The position numbers and the translations under genes are program-made. DNA of 64,000 nt from Brasenia schreberi (taxonomy: Eukaryota > Streptophyta > Magnoliopsida > Nymphaeales > Cabombaceae): NCBI GenBank assembly GCA_036023115.1, contig JAYKKT010000074.1, forward strand, positions 13,253,501 to 13,317,500, read 5' to 3'. This document shows positions 1 through 12,352 of the stretch, piece after piece. Numbering within the stretch: the stretch's first letter is position 1; each line of letters opens with the position of its first letter. The notes beneath the pieces were generated by a model. The model did no database searches and had not been told where the DNA came from. It saw nothing but the letters and a program-made list of their open reading frames with translations.

Positions 1-1500
1 CCTCACACATGTTTTTGCACCATCGTACATGTCTCTTATAAGGTTAATATATGTCAATGGGATACCTCTTTTTTCCAAATTTTTCCAAAGAACCTCCCTC
101 GGTACCCTATCATAAGCTTTTTCTAGATCAATAAATATCATTTGAAGGTCTTTCTTTTTTGCTCTAAAATGTTCCATAAGACATCTCAAAAGGTGAATCG
201 CTTCGATAGTAGATCTGCCTGGCATGAATCCAAATTGGTTCTCTTTTGTACTTGATACTTGTCTTAACGTACGTTCGATAATTCTTTCCCATAATTTCAT
301 AGTATGCCTCATTAACTTGATACCTCAATAATTCGCACAATTTTGAACGTCTCCCTTGTTCTTATATATGGGTATAAGTGTACTTGCTCTCCATTCCTCG
401 GGCATCTTTTGGTTTTTTCATATTTCATTAAATAGTCTTGTGAGCCAAGTGATTCCTATTTCTCCTAGTATTTTCCAAACTTCTATAGGAATATTATTTG
501 GTCCTACCTATTTACCACCCTTCATATGTTTAAGAGCCTCTTTGACTTCATTCTTTTGAATACGTCGATAGAAATTGTGGTTTATATACTTTTCTGACTT
601 GGCTAAATCTCCTAAACTAATACTAACATCTTTATTTTCATTAAAAAGATTATAAAAATAGTTTTTCCATCTATTTCTTATATCATCATTTGCCACTAGA
701 ATTTTCTCATCCTCGTCTTTTATGCATCTAACATAATTAAGATCTTTAGTTTTCTTATCTCTAGCCCTCGTCTTTATACTATCTTCTAGTCCTACTTAGG
801 GTGCGTAAGCACAAACTATATTCAAAACCTCTGCTCCTAACACTAATTTCAACGTCATGATTCGGTCACCATATCATTGTATGTCTATTACACTCTCCTT
901 TAAATCTTTATTTATGATAATACCAACTCCGTTTCGAGCCTTTTCTTTACCTGAGTACCATAATTTAAAACCTGTATCCTCTATCTCCTTTGTTTTTTCT
1001 CTCAACCCATTTGTCTCTGTAAACATAGAATATGAATCTTTCTTCGAATCATAGTATCTACCACCTCCATTAGCTTACCAGATAATGTTCCGATATTCCA
1101 AGAACCAATACGAATCTTATTATTTAGGACTAGCTTCCTTATCCTCTGCATCCGTCCATAATAAAAATACGGAGACCCTTTCTGAAAATTTTTCACTACA
1201 TTCGGGCGGCAATGTAGCGTAACTAACTTCTTTACCTACACTCGTCCATGATGTGGGAACCCTCTCTGCAATTGATTCACTACATTTAGGCGAAAATGTA
1301 GTGGCCCTTGGTTACTTATTATTGCATTCGGGCTCTGCAGCACGTCGCTAGGTGGGGACGCCCCAAAGCAATGCTCATAATTTTTGTAATCCATGTTATA
1401 AAAATCAGACGAAGTTTTACACTAGCTGTCGGAAGCCTGATACAACCCTCCTCCTTTATCTGGGCTTGGGACCGGCAATGCAAGGATGATCCCTTACATG
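1..1500 (-). mobile_element. RTE-type LINE, copy A (partial, internally deleted)
   Basis: Read on the minus strand, the 5' end (about 1500-1420) is a leader containing AGGAGGAGGGTTG and a GCTTCCGAC motif that also occurs at the 5' end of copy C. Next comes the start of an apurinic-type endonuclease (about 1120-1010, motif GSWNIGTL), then a junction near 775-800 where about 800 bp present in copy C are missing. After that comes the reverse transcriptase N-terminal half (about 775-1), which stops at the window edge. The block at 508-696 is nearly identical to the matching part of copy D. In-frame stops and frame changes are frequent, so it is dead. It sits in an intron of the proline-tRNA ligase gene. 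The clade is inferred from the short APE-RT layout and the (TTG)n tails of sister copies. Confidence 0.85.
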
Positions 1501-1509
1501 GGGCCGAGC

Positions 1510-1964
1510 TGTGTGTGATACAACAAATTTCAAAATTTTTGGGTGTGACGACACGGCTAGGGTATATAATATTTATTATATATTATATATAATATTCAAG
1601 CTAGAACAAGCGAAGAAGGTCCGCGTTGAGATATTTTTCTATGTTCATCGGTGGAGTTTCATGGGAGATATGGAAGACAAGTTGAAGGAGAATTATGGAA
1701 ATTATGTTGAGGTAACTCAGGTGGTTATCATAGGAGATAAGGTCACGAGTCAACTAAGAAGCTTTGGTTTCATCGTTTTCACGGATTACTCTTTCTTTGA
1801 TCGGGTTCTCCAGGATAAATACACCATAGACGGCAGAACCGTGAGTTACAAATTTTGTTTCTTTTTGTTTTTTTTACGTTTTTTGCTATGCCGCACCGAC
1901 ACGGTGTCGGTCTCGCATTCGTGTCGAGGTCGACACTCCACCTCTTAGAAGTGTCTTCGTGACT
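1510..1964 (+). mobile_element. Gene-capturing DNA element, copy A (truncated), with RRM exon fragment
   Basis: This stretch matches the reverse complement of the element at 43937-44594. The right end carries the same GC-rich subterminal block of GACAC/GTGTC palindromes (about 1888-1950). The left terminal repeat seen in the other copy is missing, so this copy is truncated. The interior (about 1630-1845) encodes part of an RNA-recognition motif: an RNP2-like FIGGVSW in one frame, then EVTQVV, RNP1-like SFGFIVF and DGRT in another. It breaks off at a GTGAGT that looks like a splice donor. The parent is probably a plant hnRNP A/B-like RNA-binding protein. The fragment is frameshifted and not a functional gene. 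Confidence 0.7.
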
Positions 1965-2968
1965 CTGGTTTACCTCCAACATCAGATTTGGACTGTGTCA
2001 CAAGCAATTGAATTTTTATTTCATGTAGTTAGATGACCTGCTGCTGATTGACCAGTGTCCCATGACTGAATTTGCCTGGATGTTTTTTTTCTGCTTCCAT
2101 CCCACAAATGATTGTATTTAGCTCCTTGATTTGAGGAGAATACCAAGCAGTTGGCGTAGGACCGCACTGAAGCAGGTGAATAGAGTGAAAAACAAAAGTA
2201 AAAAAAGTCAGCTGGGTAAAGAGGCGTTTAAATTTTGTTAGAACGCTTGATGTTTAGTCAGGCAGTTAATCCTCTATAAAGATCCCCCCATATATAAGTA
2301 GTTCTTTCTCTCTCTCATGTACACTCACACATACGGAAACACATGCAAGATTTGGTTTCTGTGGCATCTGCGTTAATGGCTGCTGCTATCTAGATGACAA
2401 CAAGTTTTGGTTTCAAGTTCATCAGTTAGTTGCCTCATCCCTTTGTGGTACACACATATCAGGAGTGAATATAATATAATATATATCATGATATGTAAGT
2501 TTTACGTAGTTATTAGTCTATCACCACCACACATACATATACAAAAAGAGTAAATAATATGAAACAAAAGGTCTTGATTTAAAGTTTATACCTGGTCCTG
2601 TATTCAATATCAAGAATTATTTGTCAATCCTTTCGGTTTCCACTTCAATTTGGCGAAGGCCGGGCTTCCAAGCTCAACTCAGTCCCTTGCCAAGGCCCCA
2701 CACATCAGTACTACTATAGCAGAATTAGCAAAGCTCAGATTCTTGGCAAACTTGTTCAACTACTGATCTGAACTATCCCAGATGATCCCTGTACACCCTG
2801 CTCCATTAATCCTAGCAAGCACCATCAGTATTAGTAGTGACTAATGTTTTCACTGTACAAGTAAGACTATTACATTCATCAGGAACTGCGTAGAAGGCTT
2901 ATAGTTCCAAACCTTTAGTTTTCTTGTTCTTCTGCTGTACTTGACAACATTTTAATATTGGTTTGCAG
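1965..2968. other. Intron sequence, no feature seen
   Basis: AT-rich DNA between the DNA element and the first visible proline-tRNA ligase exon. I see no open frame with coding character, no repeat shared with the rest of the window and no RNA gene. It ends in a normal acceptor (TTTGCAG). It is taken as the 3' part of a long intron that also holds LINE copy A. Confidence 0.6.
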
Positions 2969-5900
2969 ATAGGAGTGATGATTATGGTCCACGGAGACGA
3001 CAAGGGCTTGGTGTTGCCACCTAAAGTTGCATCCTTGCAGGTTATTGTCATTCCTGTTCCTTACAAGGATGCAGACACACAGGGGATCAAGGATGCTTGC
3101 ATGGAAACAGTGAGAACTCTTATGGAGGCTGGTTTTCGTGTTGAGGAGGATTCAAGGGATAACTATTCACCTGGTTGGAAGTACTCCAATTGGGAAATGA
3201 AAGGTGTTCCTTTAAGGATTGAAATTGGACCCAAGGATTTAGCTAACAATCAGGTACTTTTTATGTTAACGCATGAAGTTCTTTCTGCAATTTGTGAACT
3301 TATTCTGACTCAAATTATGAGTTATTTTACAGGTTCCGATAAGATTGCCCTTTTCATTGTCAGGGAGTCCAATAGCATTTCTTTGGTAGTCCGGGATATC
3401 ATGTGTTTTTTTGTGGACGCATTTATGTCTATATGTATATAAATTTATAATGAATTTCACCATCAGGCCCTTCATATGACATGCATACCCCCTTTTCTGT
3501 ATAAGTTTCTTTGTCCAGCTGTGTGGCATAACTGCACAAATAGGATACACGTTGTCATGGTTTCTCCGTTCTTATTATCGTTCTTATGTAGGGGTTGTTC
3601 CAATGGTTTCTGGCATATCTGGAGTTGTAGATCTTGTGTGCCTTCCGGATCAAGGGCATTGTTTCCTTTTGTATACCGTTGCCAGTTCCATGGTGAATGA
3701 TGCATCCTCTTTTCATTTCTTCCTAGGGGATGCATGCATAAAGAACAATGTGTTGATGAGAAGTGCAGGTTTGGTTTTCACCATTTGGTTAATAAACTGG
3801 CTAACATGCTAGAAATCTTCTCCAAAGGCAAGCCATGTCCAATGAGAACAATTTTGCTGTGCTTGTCTTCTTCAAAAAAACACTTTACACATCGCTTCAT
3901 AACGGTGTTCCTTTGACATAAAAGTAATGCTATTAAGCAGTGGAGTATTCTTCTATCTGTACCAATGACAAGAACCTTCTTCCTCTCCTTCTGTTGCATT
4001 TCTTTTGAGATGCAAAGTTCATAAAAATCGTACTTAGCTTGGTCTGGATTAATCTTTTCATGTCTGATGCAAAAGAACATATCTCCATTCTTGAACAGTC
4101 TATGTTTTAAGTAAACCATTGCTTGTACGGACATGTGTGGAAGGAAATCGGGAAATAAGAGTGATAAGCATATCATCAAGTTCTTTTGTATGCCTGTACC
4201 ACTATATTAAATTATTAATTTATATGTATTGAAGTGTCCTTTTGTAAGGGGAAGTTTGTATTACTGATAATTATCCCGAAAATTATTGAACTAGTGAGCA
4301 AAAACAATCTATGATGAATGAGGAATATAGTTGGTGCAGAAAATCTACACTTATATCTGGATCTCAATCTTTTAGATCTTGAGAAATGTATCTGCTACAA
4401 AACTTTTCCTTTTGAGCCACATTTTGATTAGTCACGTCCTCTTGCTTGTTTATGGTTCTGTTGGTTGAGCCTTACAAATTGGGTACTTAAATCCAGGTAC
4501 GTGCTGTCCGCCGAGACACATCTGCAAAAATGGATATAGCAAGACATAACTTAGTGGAAGAGGTTAGACAACTATTGGACGAAATCCAGGCGAACCTGTT
4601 CCGTACAGCAAAAGAGAAAAGAGATGCTTGTATAGTTGTTGCAAGGACGTGGGAAGAATTTACAGCTGCCCTTTCTGAAAAGAAAATGATCCTCGCACCT
4701 TGGTGTGATGAGATGGTATATTCACATAGCCTATCTTCACTACTACAACTTTCGCAGACTGTCATCTTTCTTTTCATGTTTTCTTTTTGATTCAAATATG
4801 CTTGATCATTGGCCTATAAGAAATGGTGTTGTATCATGGTATCACTCCATTGTCTGATACAAGTTTTTCTTTCTGATTTGGTAATTTTCTGTTTGAGTTT
4901 AGAATTTTCACTGCTGGTTTAATGTTTTTTTTCTTTGGGTTTCTTCACATCCCATGTATACCATTGCCAGGTGAACTTTTGTCTCCAAATGTGGTGGGTT
5001 GAAAAGGAAATTTTACATGACATCCCCAGTGAGCTTTTCTCACATCTTTCTGTAGGTTCAAAAGAAAGCGGTGTTTGGTAAACCTATCATGGTAATCATG
5101 CATCCATGAAGTTATACCAGCAGTCACAAAGTTTGAATAGAAGGCTGCAAGACAGAGGTTGTAATGTTTGTCATCTATCTGAGAAAGAAGCCAAATTACA
5201 AAAATTCAAAATTGGCAGCTTGAACATGGCCTCTGAATGTGGCACTTAGCCAGTTGCGAGGAATATTTTGGTGATGGACCATGGGTAAATCAATACTAGC
5301 TAATTTCACCAATATTCAAACTAACAGCCAGTGTAGGTATCTTCCTTATCTACCATAACAGTATATTAGAAGACTAGAACGTTATGTAACTGTCCTCTTT
5401 ATGTCATCTACTAAACAAGAAGGTGCTTTTGTAACCTAGATATTGAACAGTTCATGCAGTCGTTGTCGATTATATGCTGTATATCTATTCGTATCTGGTT
5501 CCATTTGACGACATTGATGGAATAAAAGACTTCATGGCATAGACATGGTCATGCACATAGAATGCGATAGCCAGACATGTTGATCCAACAAGATTGTTGC
5601 ATTAGGATATGTTGGTACTATTTTGCGTAGGTGCATAGGATGGTTTGATGGCTACATGTGGTGATCCCCTTCCATGTTTCCTTATGCAATCATTACTTGA
5701 TTTGGTACTGTCCTTAATCACATCTGCTTGCAACTTGGCGTCTTTAACTCTGAGCTCTCTGTGGGCTTCATCCTTTGATTATTAACTTATGGTTTCCTTA
5801 AGATTAAAGTGGTTGAATTTTAGTAATTTATGATCGTGCGGTGATCTGTGTACATCCTTCTATGTTAAGCAGGCAAGTAAACTCATGGTTGGATTAGTTA

Positions 5901-7304
5901 AATGAACACTTGCTGTAGACTCTGTGCCATGGAAATGCTTTCTTCTTTGTGTTGTCTTCGTTCGTTTCCTTTATTTGTTGGTGAATTTGTTTGTGATTCA
6001 TTCAGGAAGTTGAAAAGGAAGTGAAAGCACGGACAAAAGGTGAAACAGGGGCAGCTAAATCCCTCTGTACACCTTTCGATAACGAACAGTTGCCTCTTCC
6101 TGAAGGTACTTGTAGTATCTTGAGATCTACATGTGCAATCATATGTTATAGCTTGGTGCAGTCTATTTGTCTTTAACATGTTAAAAGACTTTTTGTGCAT
6201 ATATTAGACCTAATGTAAACATGATCATTACAATTTTCATATTGAAACATTAACAATTGTTTGAGGTCGGTTATGTTTTCAGAAGATTTAGTTCTCAATG
6301 TCTTTTCCATTGGGCTCTGCAAAGATTAAACTTGAGAGCTGCACCCTTGACTTAATTGAAAGCTTAAAGTAAACGTGTTGGAAGCCTCTAAAAGTGATTT
6401 TACTTAAATCATCAGCTTATCAAGGTGCTTCTTTCTATATTGGTCAGGGCTTCAGCGAGGTGCTTTAATTATGGAATTCTTCTTCATGATATCAGTTTTT
6501 AAATGTGAATTCTGCTTGACATACTCGCAGCGGTGCTTTTAGCCATTTGAATTTTGTTTTTCTGTATATTGGTAAAAGAACATCTACATGTGCTGAGGGA
6601 TGCATAGCTAGCAACCATTGCTTAAAGTGAGTCTGATTGATATCTTTGTCCTTGTTTCTGAAGGAACATTTCCTAAAATTCTAGTACCTTTCCTGTATGA
6701 CCTATCACAGGTATTGACATGTACATGATATACAAATTCATTTATATCAAAGTATTTTAAGAGTTAGCTTCTTGTTCCTAGAATACCACAAATACTATAG
6801 TTCACATTTCTTCTTTATGCATACGCTTATTTTGAGTTTGTTCATTGATATGCTCCATAGAATCCACTATGAGGTTTCCTCTTGCCAAATGAGTTTGCAT
6901 TAATCTAGATCAGTTCCTTCAGTAACAATCCACTATTTCTAGCACAACGGATTGATTTCCGCAAGGCCTTTGGTGATTATTAGGGTATATTTGCTTGTCC
7001 AACGGTGAAAGTTCAGCATTAAGATTTTCTACCAAGATAGTACACTGAAAATGGAATAGGTGCCAGCTGTGTTATCTCGTGCTGCTGATGATAATTGTTG
7101 TATTCTCAAAGTCAGTCATGACGGTCTTGGTTTGGATAATTGCTATAGGATTTGAACTAATGTTTAGGAAATATTGGATATTAAACCAAGTCCCCCCCCC
7201 CCCCCCCCCCCCCCCCCTCTCTCTCTCCCTTTTCTGTAGGTACTCTGTGCTTTGCATCAGGCAAGCCTGCAAAGAAATGGACTTATTGGGGAAGAAGCTA
7301 CTGA
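2969..7304 (+). CDS. Proline-tRNA ligase, cytosolic type (3' four exons, 5' truncated by window)
   Basis: This is a class II aminoacyl-tRNA synthetase that charges tRNA-Pro with proline. Exons are 2969-3253, 4497-4715, 6006-6105 and 7240-7304; all junctions are GT-AG and the frame is continuous for 222 codons to TGA. Exon one opens with GVMIMVHGDDKGLVLPPK, the end of the catalytic core leading into the anticodon-binding domain (KDADTQGI, RDNYSPGWKY, GVPLRIEIGPKD). Exon two carries the domain end and the linker LILAPWCDE-type motif (here MILAPWCDEM). Exons three and four form the C-terminal domain (VKARTKGETGAAKSLC, LPEGTLCFASGKPAKKWTYWGRSY) ending in the conserved Tyr. The full enzyme is usually a little over 500 residues, so more than half lies left of position 1. 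There are no breaks, so the gene is probably functional. The last intron has a 26-C pyrimidine tract. Confidence 0.93.
7192..7239 (+). repeat. C26 homopolymer plus (CT)n forming a splice acceptor tract
   Basis: Twenty-six consecutive C (7192-7217) followed by a CT run and TTTTCTGTAG. It is the polypyrimidine tract of the last proline-tRNA ligase intron. The G-run on the other strand could form a quadruplex. Confidence 0.9.
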
Positions 7305-8014
7305 GACAGGTATCTGGTTGGTAATATTGCTTCGCACTAGGCATAATCAGATGATAAACAAGCAGTAACCTTCTTGTGCAGGCTTTGTTTGGTTGTAGCA
7401 TACCATTGACACAAATATTTTCTGTCTATTTTGTGCTTAATATCTGTTCGATTGGCACACATCATTAAAATTTTGTTACGACATTTCCAATGTTTCTTGA
7501 TAGAAGTCTGATTGTTTAAATTCTTCTTTTCCAATTGTTACGAGTTACAGTTGTATTGCCTCTACCCTGTGTTCTGTGTGGAAGACATTCTTCTGGGAAA
7601 TTCCTTATCTTTCTGTTAAGCTGATGTATTTTTTTTGGGTTTTCATATGAAATGAAATTTTTGCTATGTTTAAGCCTTCAAGTCTCTCGTTGCTAAGGGA
7701 TTACTTTTACTAATAATGGTTGATTATAGAGCTCCAGAGAAATGAAAGTCGAACCCCCATACACATTATTTTGGAAGTTTTGCTGGTTTACCCTCAAAAG
7801 AAGGGCGTGGACACGAAATTCCTCTTTTTTGGGGGTGAAAATGGTGGTTAGAATACCAAGTCTATGCTGCTACTGCTCTGTACACTCTGCATAGCAGCGT
7901 CTTACACGAGCACCTCTGCCATTTCTGCTGGTGGTCATCAAGAATATGCAGGCACAGGGGACGCTTTAGGGCAAGATCCTCCAGTCTATAAGCTGCTCTG
8001 TTTCCTTGACGATA
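7305..8014. other. 3' flank of the proline-tRNA ligase gene
   Basis: Holds the 3' UTR and downstream sequence. It is T-rich, with no coding frame, repeat or RNA gene that I can support. The poly(A) site cannot be placed with confidence. Confidence 0.5.
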
Positions 8015-8528
8015 GATGTCTTCCGCAGAGCTCCCAGTCCTGTTCCTGGAGTGTCCTCTTTCGTCTATGATCACTTCATTCACATAAGCTTCATAATGAC
8101 TTCCATTCAGCAGTTTCAAATCTGCCTGCCGTCCACTTCGTCTAACCCACCTAATATCTTTTTAAAATAGGCTGCTTCAACCAGTGTGCAGTGTCCGTGA
8201 TCATAGTCCTCAAAAGGGGTTGGATAATGACTGTAGTACTGGGTTGGAGACTGATGACCTTTTGGACCAAGGATGTCTTCCGCAGAGTTCCCAGTCCTGT
8301 TCCTGGAGTGTCCTCTTTCGTCTATGATCACTTCATTCACATAAGCTTCATAATGACTTCCATTCAGCAGTTTCAAACCTGCCTGCCGTCCACTTCATCT
8401 AACCCACCTAATATCTTTTTAAAATAGGCTGCTTCAACCAGTGTGCAGTGTCCGTGATCATAGTCCTCAAAAGGGGTTGGATAATGATTGTAGTACTGGG
8501 TTGGAGACTGATGACCTTTTGGACCAAG
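8015..8528. repeat. Two-copy tandem duplication, 257-bp unit
   Basis: Units 8015-8271 and 8272-8528 lie head to tail and differ at four positions by direct comparison (about 98% identity). Each starts GATGTCTTCCGCAGAG and ends TTTTGGACCAAG. Short minus-strand open frames repeat with the unit but match no family I know and have no start or splice context, so I do not call a gene. Confidence 0.95.
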
Positions 8529-10475
8529 TTTTCGATGGAATATTCACTGTCAATGCATAAACACAGCATGGGGTCTCTTAGGAGTTTAGACAATTGGCAG
8601 GTTTGATGGCACTAAAATAGTGATTGGCTGAGAAAAATTTCCCCTATTTGGCGTGGGGCTTGCATGGTAATTGAATTATTGGAAACAATTTTTTGTTGCA
8701 GTAAACATTTGAGCGCAAGTTCTCTGTTATTCACGCTCCATCCCTCCCCTGATCTGAATATTGTTTCTTGCTATATTTCTTTGAATGTGTTTAAACCCCT
8801 CCCGAATTATATCTACGGCGGAGACCATCTTCTTTATAAGATCCTTTGTAAGGGGGATTCACGTTGACAGACTCCATGATCAAGGCTGGAAAGTCATTTT
8901 GGATAAGAAATAATTGTTGAAGTAGTGGATCGATTATCTGAAATCAGTGCGCCCACATGTTCATTCAGCAACCGCTAAATGGTCTATGTTACCAATAGAC
9001 GGGATCTGAACCTCCTACTTACTCTTCATGTACGCCAACCAGAGGAAGATTTCAGATTCACGTTATTCATTGTGACCGCCACTATTAGTTTCCAACCATG
9101 CTGTTGAAGGATTCATAAGTTGGTAAAGAATTGAAAAATCAATGTGATTTTAACCTTGAATCACGTTTTGGGAACATTCTCCTAAAAGCATTGTTTGTGC
9201 GATCTCTTTATGAGATCGTTATAGGCTTACACGAATAACTTTAACAGATACAACAAGCCTTCGTGATAAGGGAGGAATTCTCAGTCTAATTAGCACAACC
9301 ACCCCTTTATGGAGACCCGAAGTGAAATCGGTTACGGCCATGAAATATATAGCTCTTTTGGCCATTCATGTACTTATAATTGCCACTAATAGATAATTCA
9401 TGGTTTTTTACTCCTTCAAAACCTTATCTCTTAATTGAAAATAATTTATGCTTAAATGCAATATACTTGAACACAATTTCCCACAGTGGATTAATTATAA
9501 TTTGGTTGAACGTAATAGATGTGAAACCTACACCTTGAACTCAAAATATGAAAGCTCTCCCATAACAATGGTTATGCTGGAGGTATTTCTTGTGGAAAAT
9601 ATCTCATTTCTCTCTCTAGAAGCTGCATTTCTTGTCTTTTCATGAAGTTCTTCTATTTCTCTTCACATCGATTATTCTAATTCTCTCCTTTCCACCATGG
9701 GCTATAGACTTTAAGTTGATTTTCAAAATTTGGGGTGAAACAAACTTCCCACCTCGGCTCAATGTGGATCCGCCAGTGTGGATCTTCCCTATTGTCATAT
9801 TCAGATTGACAACAATACATGTCGGACAATTGATCGTCTTTGTATAGCTAACTTTCACCTGGTACAACAAAGACTTGTGTTGGCTGCAACCATTCCATGT
9901 CCAGCAAGCCCGTCCCGAAGCCTTGTATGAAGGATAACCAAGTTATCACATGGATAGATTTATGAGAAAGAAAGCAAGATTGTTCATATTCTCCTGACTT
10001 GTGTTTGATGAAATACTTTTTCGACCAAAGTTGATTAAAAAATGAAAGTTTAACCTATGCTTAAAAGTGCATTTATTATCTCTTTCTTGAGGAAGGATTG
10101 GAAGTGGATTGTGATACTTGGTCCACGAATTAATGGTGGGAGAACTTTGCTGATGGAGTGTTATATTGGCTACATCGTCTCATAATTCAAAAGAAATGAA
10201 ATGAACCATCGTGCCTGTGCGATTATGAATGCTCTGATTTGTATTCTAGATTGTTTAGGATCGATCATAACATGATAGATAGCCTTCATATATGTGCTTG
10301 GGTGTACGAATCCTCGGGAATCTAGAACCAAAGGACTATCCATATAGGTTGTGCCACGAAAGAAGGTGTTGATCATCCGATAGGCCAGAGGGGCATTGCT
10401 GCACACCCTAGTTAGAGCTCTAGACTTATACTACTCATGGTGATGAGGCAACTTTTCAAGTTTCTTAAAATCGGA
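8529..10475. other. Intergenic DNA, nothing recognised
   Basis: AT-rich intergenic sequence with only short chance frames. A GGTTCAGATCC stretch on minus near 9010-9025 resembles a tRNA-type B box, but no convincing A box or cloverleaf goes with it. No element ends were found. Confidence 0.5.
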
Positions 10476-10850
10476 GAGATAAAAGAGGGGAGAGGTTAGG
10501 AGTTGCTCTCGATCTCTGCATTTCTGCAGAGACTGAGCAACTGGTTATTGCACCCTCTTCAGAATGTGCTATTGCTGATTCTTTTATTTTACGCACACAT
10601 ATATAAGAATGATGGAGTACTTCGAGAATATAATTGTCATTCGTCTTTTTCTAACTTAAATGGTAGAGATAAAAGAGGGGGAGAGGTTAGGAGTTGTTCT
10701 CCATCTCTGCATTTCTGCAAAGATTGAGCAGCTGGTTATTGCACCCTCTCAGAATGTGCTATTGATCCTTCTTTTTATTTTATACACATATATAAGAATG
10801 ATAAAGTACTTTGAGAGTATAATTATCATTCAGTTTTCTAAAAATCGTTA
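10476..10850. repeat. Two-copy tandem duplication, about 190-bp unit
   Basis: Both units begin GAGATAAAAGAGGGG (10476 and 10666) and share the order TTAGGAGTTG, CATTTCTGCA, TGGTTATTGCACCCTCT and ATATATAAGAATGAT. They are visibly more diverged than the 257-bp duplication, with several substitutions and small indels, so this event is older. There is no coding content. Confidence 0.85.
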
Positions 10851-11618
10851 AATTTTTTAAAATTACACTTATGTTACCAAAAAACCATTAAATGAACATG
10901 TTAGAGTTGGGAGGATCTAGTTTTCCTATATATATACATATACATACATACTTATATATATACATATACATACATACATATATATATACATATACATACA
11001 TAAATAAATATATATAGATATGTATACTCATCTTGGTAATAAAAAAATAAACAAAGGGAAAGAGGTTTGTTAGATTCTAGTAGTCGGGGACTGAGAGGAA
11101 GGAGTTGAACTATACGTTCTTCGAACCAAAGGAGTGTGGGAGAGGAAACTACCGTGTATGCCAACGCTTCTCTCGTAACTATAATTGATTCTTTACTACG
11201 AGTGCTCTAAGGACATCAAGTTGGATCTCGTCAAACCCATTTAGGTTGTTATGTGGCTCCCGATCAGCCTGGTTTTTTTTCAAGTTCACTTGGGTGTGGC
11301 TTCTATGGATCTTGTGAATTTAGCGGCAACCACATCGATTTCTACCATTACCCTCTCTTCACATTCAGTATCTTTTTTCATTTCTGGCGTTAGAATAAAG
11401 TAAATGGACACTGGTTTTCTTAGAAATTTCATGAACTTCAACAACTTACAGTTTAGTTCGTTGAAAAGCCATGTGAATGGAGTGAAAACAGTTGGTTTGA
11501 GAATCAAGGTGACAAACAAAATAATGGCCTGCACATCAGGTTATGAAGACGAAAAATTCTAACGTACGATCGTACTGGCATTTCGAGTATTCTAAGCGTG
11601 GACCTTCTTGTGTCACCA

Positions 11619-11622
<4 letters not shown>
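10851..11622. other. Intergenic DNA with TATACATACA-type repeats
   Basis: Contains a degenerate (TATATACATACA)n stretch at about 10930-11010. The rest is non-coding as far as I can see. Confidence 0.5.
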
Positions 11623-11696
<74 letters not shown>

Positions 11697-12090
11697 ACAA
11701 GAGGAGGCCAAAGCCTAACACAGATCCACACATTATACATATACATATATATATATACATATACATATATATACATATACATACATATATATATATGTAT
11801 GTATATGTATATATATATATTGTTACAAGAGGAGGCCAAAGCCTAACACAGATCCACACATGTATATACATGTATATGTATATACATGTGTGGATCTGTG
11901 TTAGGCTTTGTATATGTATATATATATATTGTTACAAGAGGAGGCCAAAGCCTAACACAGATCCACACATTATACATATACATATACATATATATGTATG
12001 TATATATATGTATATGTATATACATGTGTGGATCTGTGTTAGGCTTTGTACATGTATATATATAGCCAAAGCCTAACACAGATCCACACA
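11623..12090. repeat. Array of six SINE-tail modules in alternating orientation, with (AT)n
   Basis: An (AT)n run (11623-11692) is followed by six copies of a 24-40 bp module containing GCCAAAGCCTAACACAGATC. Four are in one orientation (11693-11732, 11821-11860, 11930-11969, 12065-12090) and two are inverted (11887-11910, 12025-12048), separated by ATAC/ATGT spacers. The second and third form a perfect palindrome, 11837-11910, with two 35-bp arms and a 4-nt centre. The fourth and fifth form a longer imperfect one. The last module continues into a tRNA-like head, which suggests the module is the tail of a SINE. Confidence 0.9.
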
Positions 12091-12165
12091 TGCACCCACC
12101 CTCCAGGAGTCGAACTCATCAATAGCAGCATCGGCGCTAGAGCGCTCTGCCGTTGAGCTAATAAT
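12065..12165 (-). mobile_element. tRNA-derived SINE (head and start of tail)
   Basis: On the minus strand, TTAGCTCAACGGCAGAGC (about 12162-12145) fits an A box with a D-arm that can pair, and GAGTTCGACTCC (about 12116-12105) fits a B box. The stretch between cannot fold into a proper anticodon arm, so it is not a working tRNA gene. The tail continues as TGTGTGGATCTGTGTTAGGC, the same module that is repeated at 11693-12048 next to (AT)n. This is consistent with a SINE ending in an (AT)n-type tail. Confidence 0.6.
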
Positions 12166-12274
12166 GCTCTCGTCGCCATCTCATATTTGTTTTGATATCT
12201 TCTGTCTGATGAAAACTCACAGAACACATACACGGACATATTGGCTCAGTAAAAAATCATTCTGCAGATCGGTC

Positions 12275-12276
<2 letters not shown>

Positions 12277-12308
<32 letters not shown>
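12277..12308. repeat. (CT)n microsatellite in the 5' leader of the kinase gene
   Basis: About 15 CT units roughly 45 bp upstream of the chosen ATG at 12353. CT tracts are common in plant 5' UTRs and core promoters. I see no clear TATA box nearby. Confidence 0.7.
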
Positions 12309-12309
<1 letters not shown>

Positions 12310-12352
12310 CGTACACACATTCATGTGTGTGAGTGTGTGAGTGCCTGTGTGT

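Noticed and set aside
7862..8376. Two similar minus-strand frames starting MKLLNGSHYEAY
   Set aside because: They are copies made by the 257-bp duplication, end differently, and match nothing I know.
9005..9060. B-box-like GGTTCAGATCC on minus
   Set aside because: No convincing A box, tail or second copy.
11597..12091. Long Tyr-Ile-rich open frames on both strands (also at 25690-26420, 29320, 42240)
   Set aside because: They are translations of (AT)n and (ATGT)n repeats with no coding character.
12100..12165. A tRNA gene on minus
   Set aside because: The A and B boxes are good, but no anticodon or acceptor stem can form and it is fused to a SINE tail.
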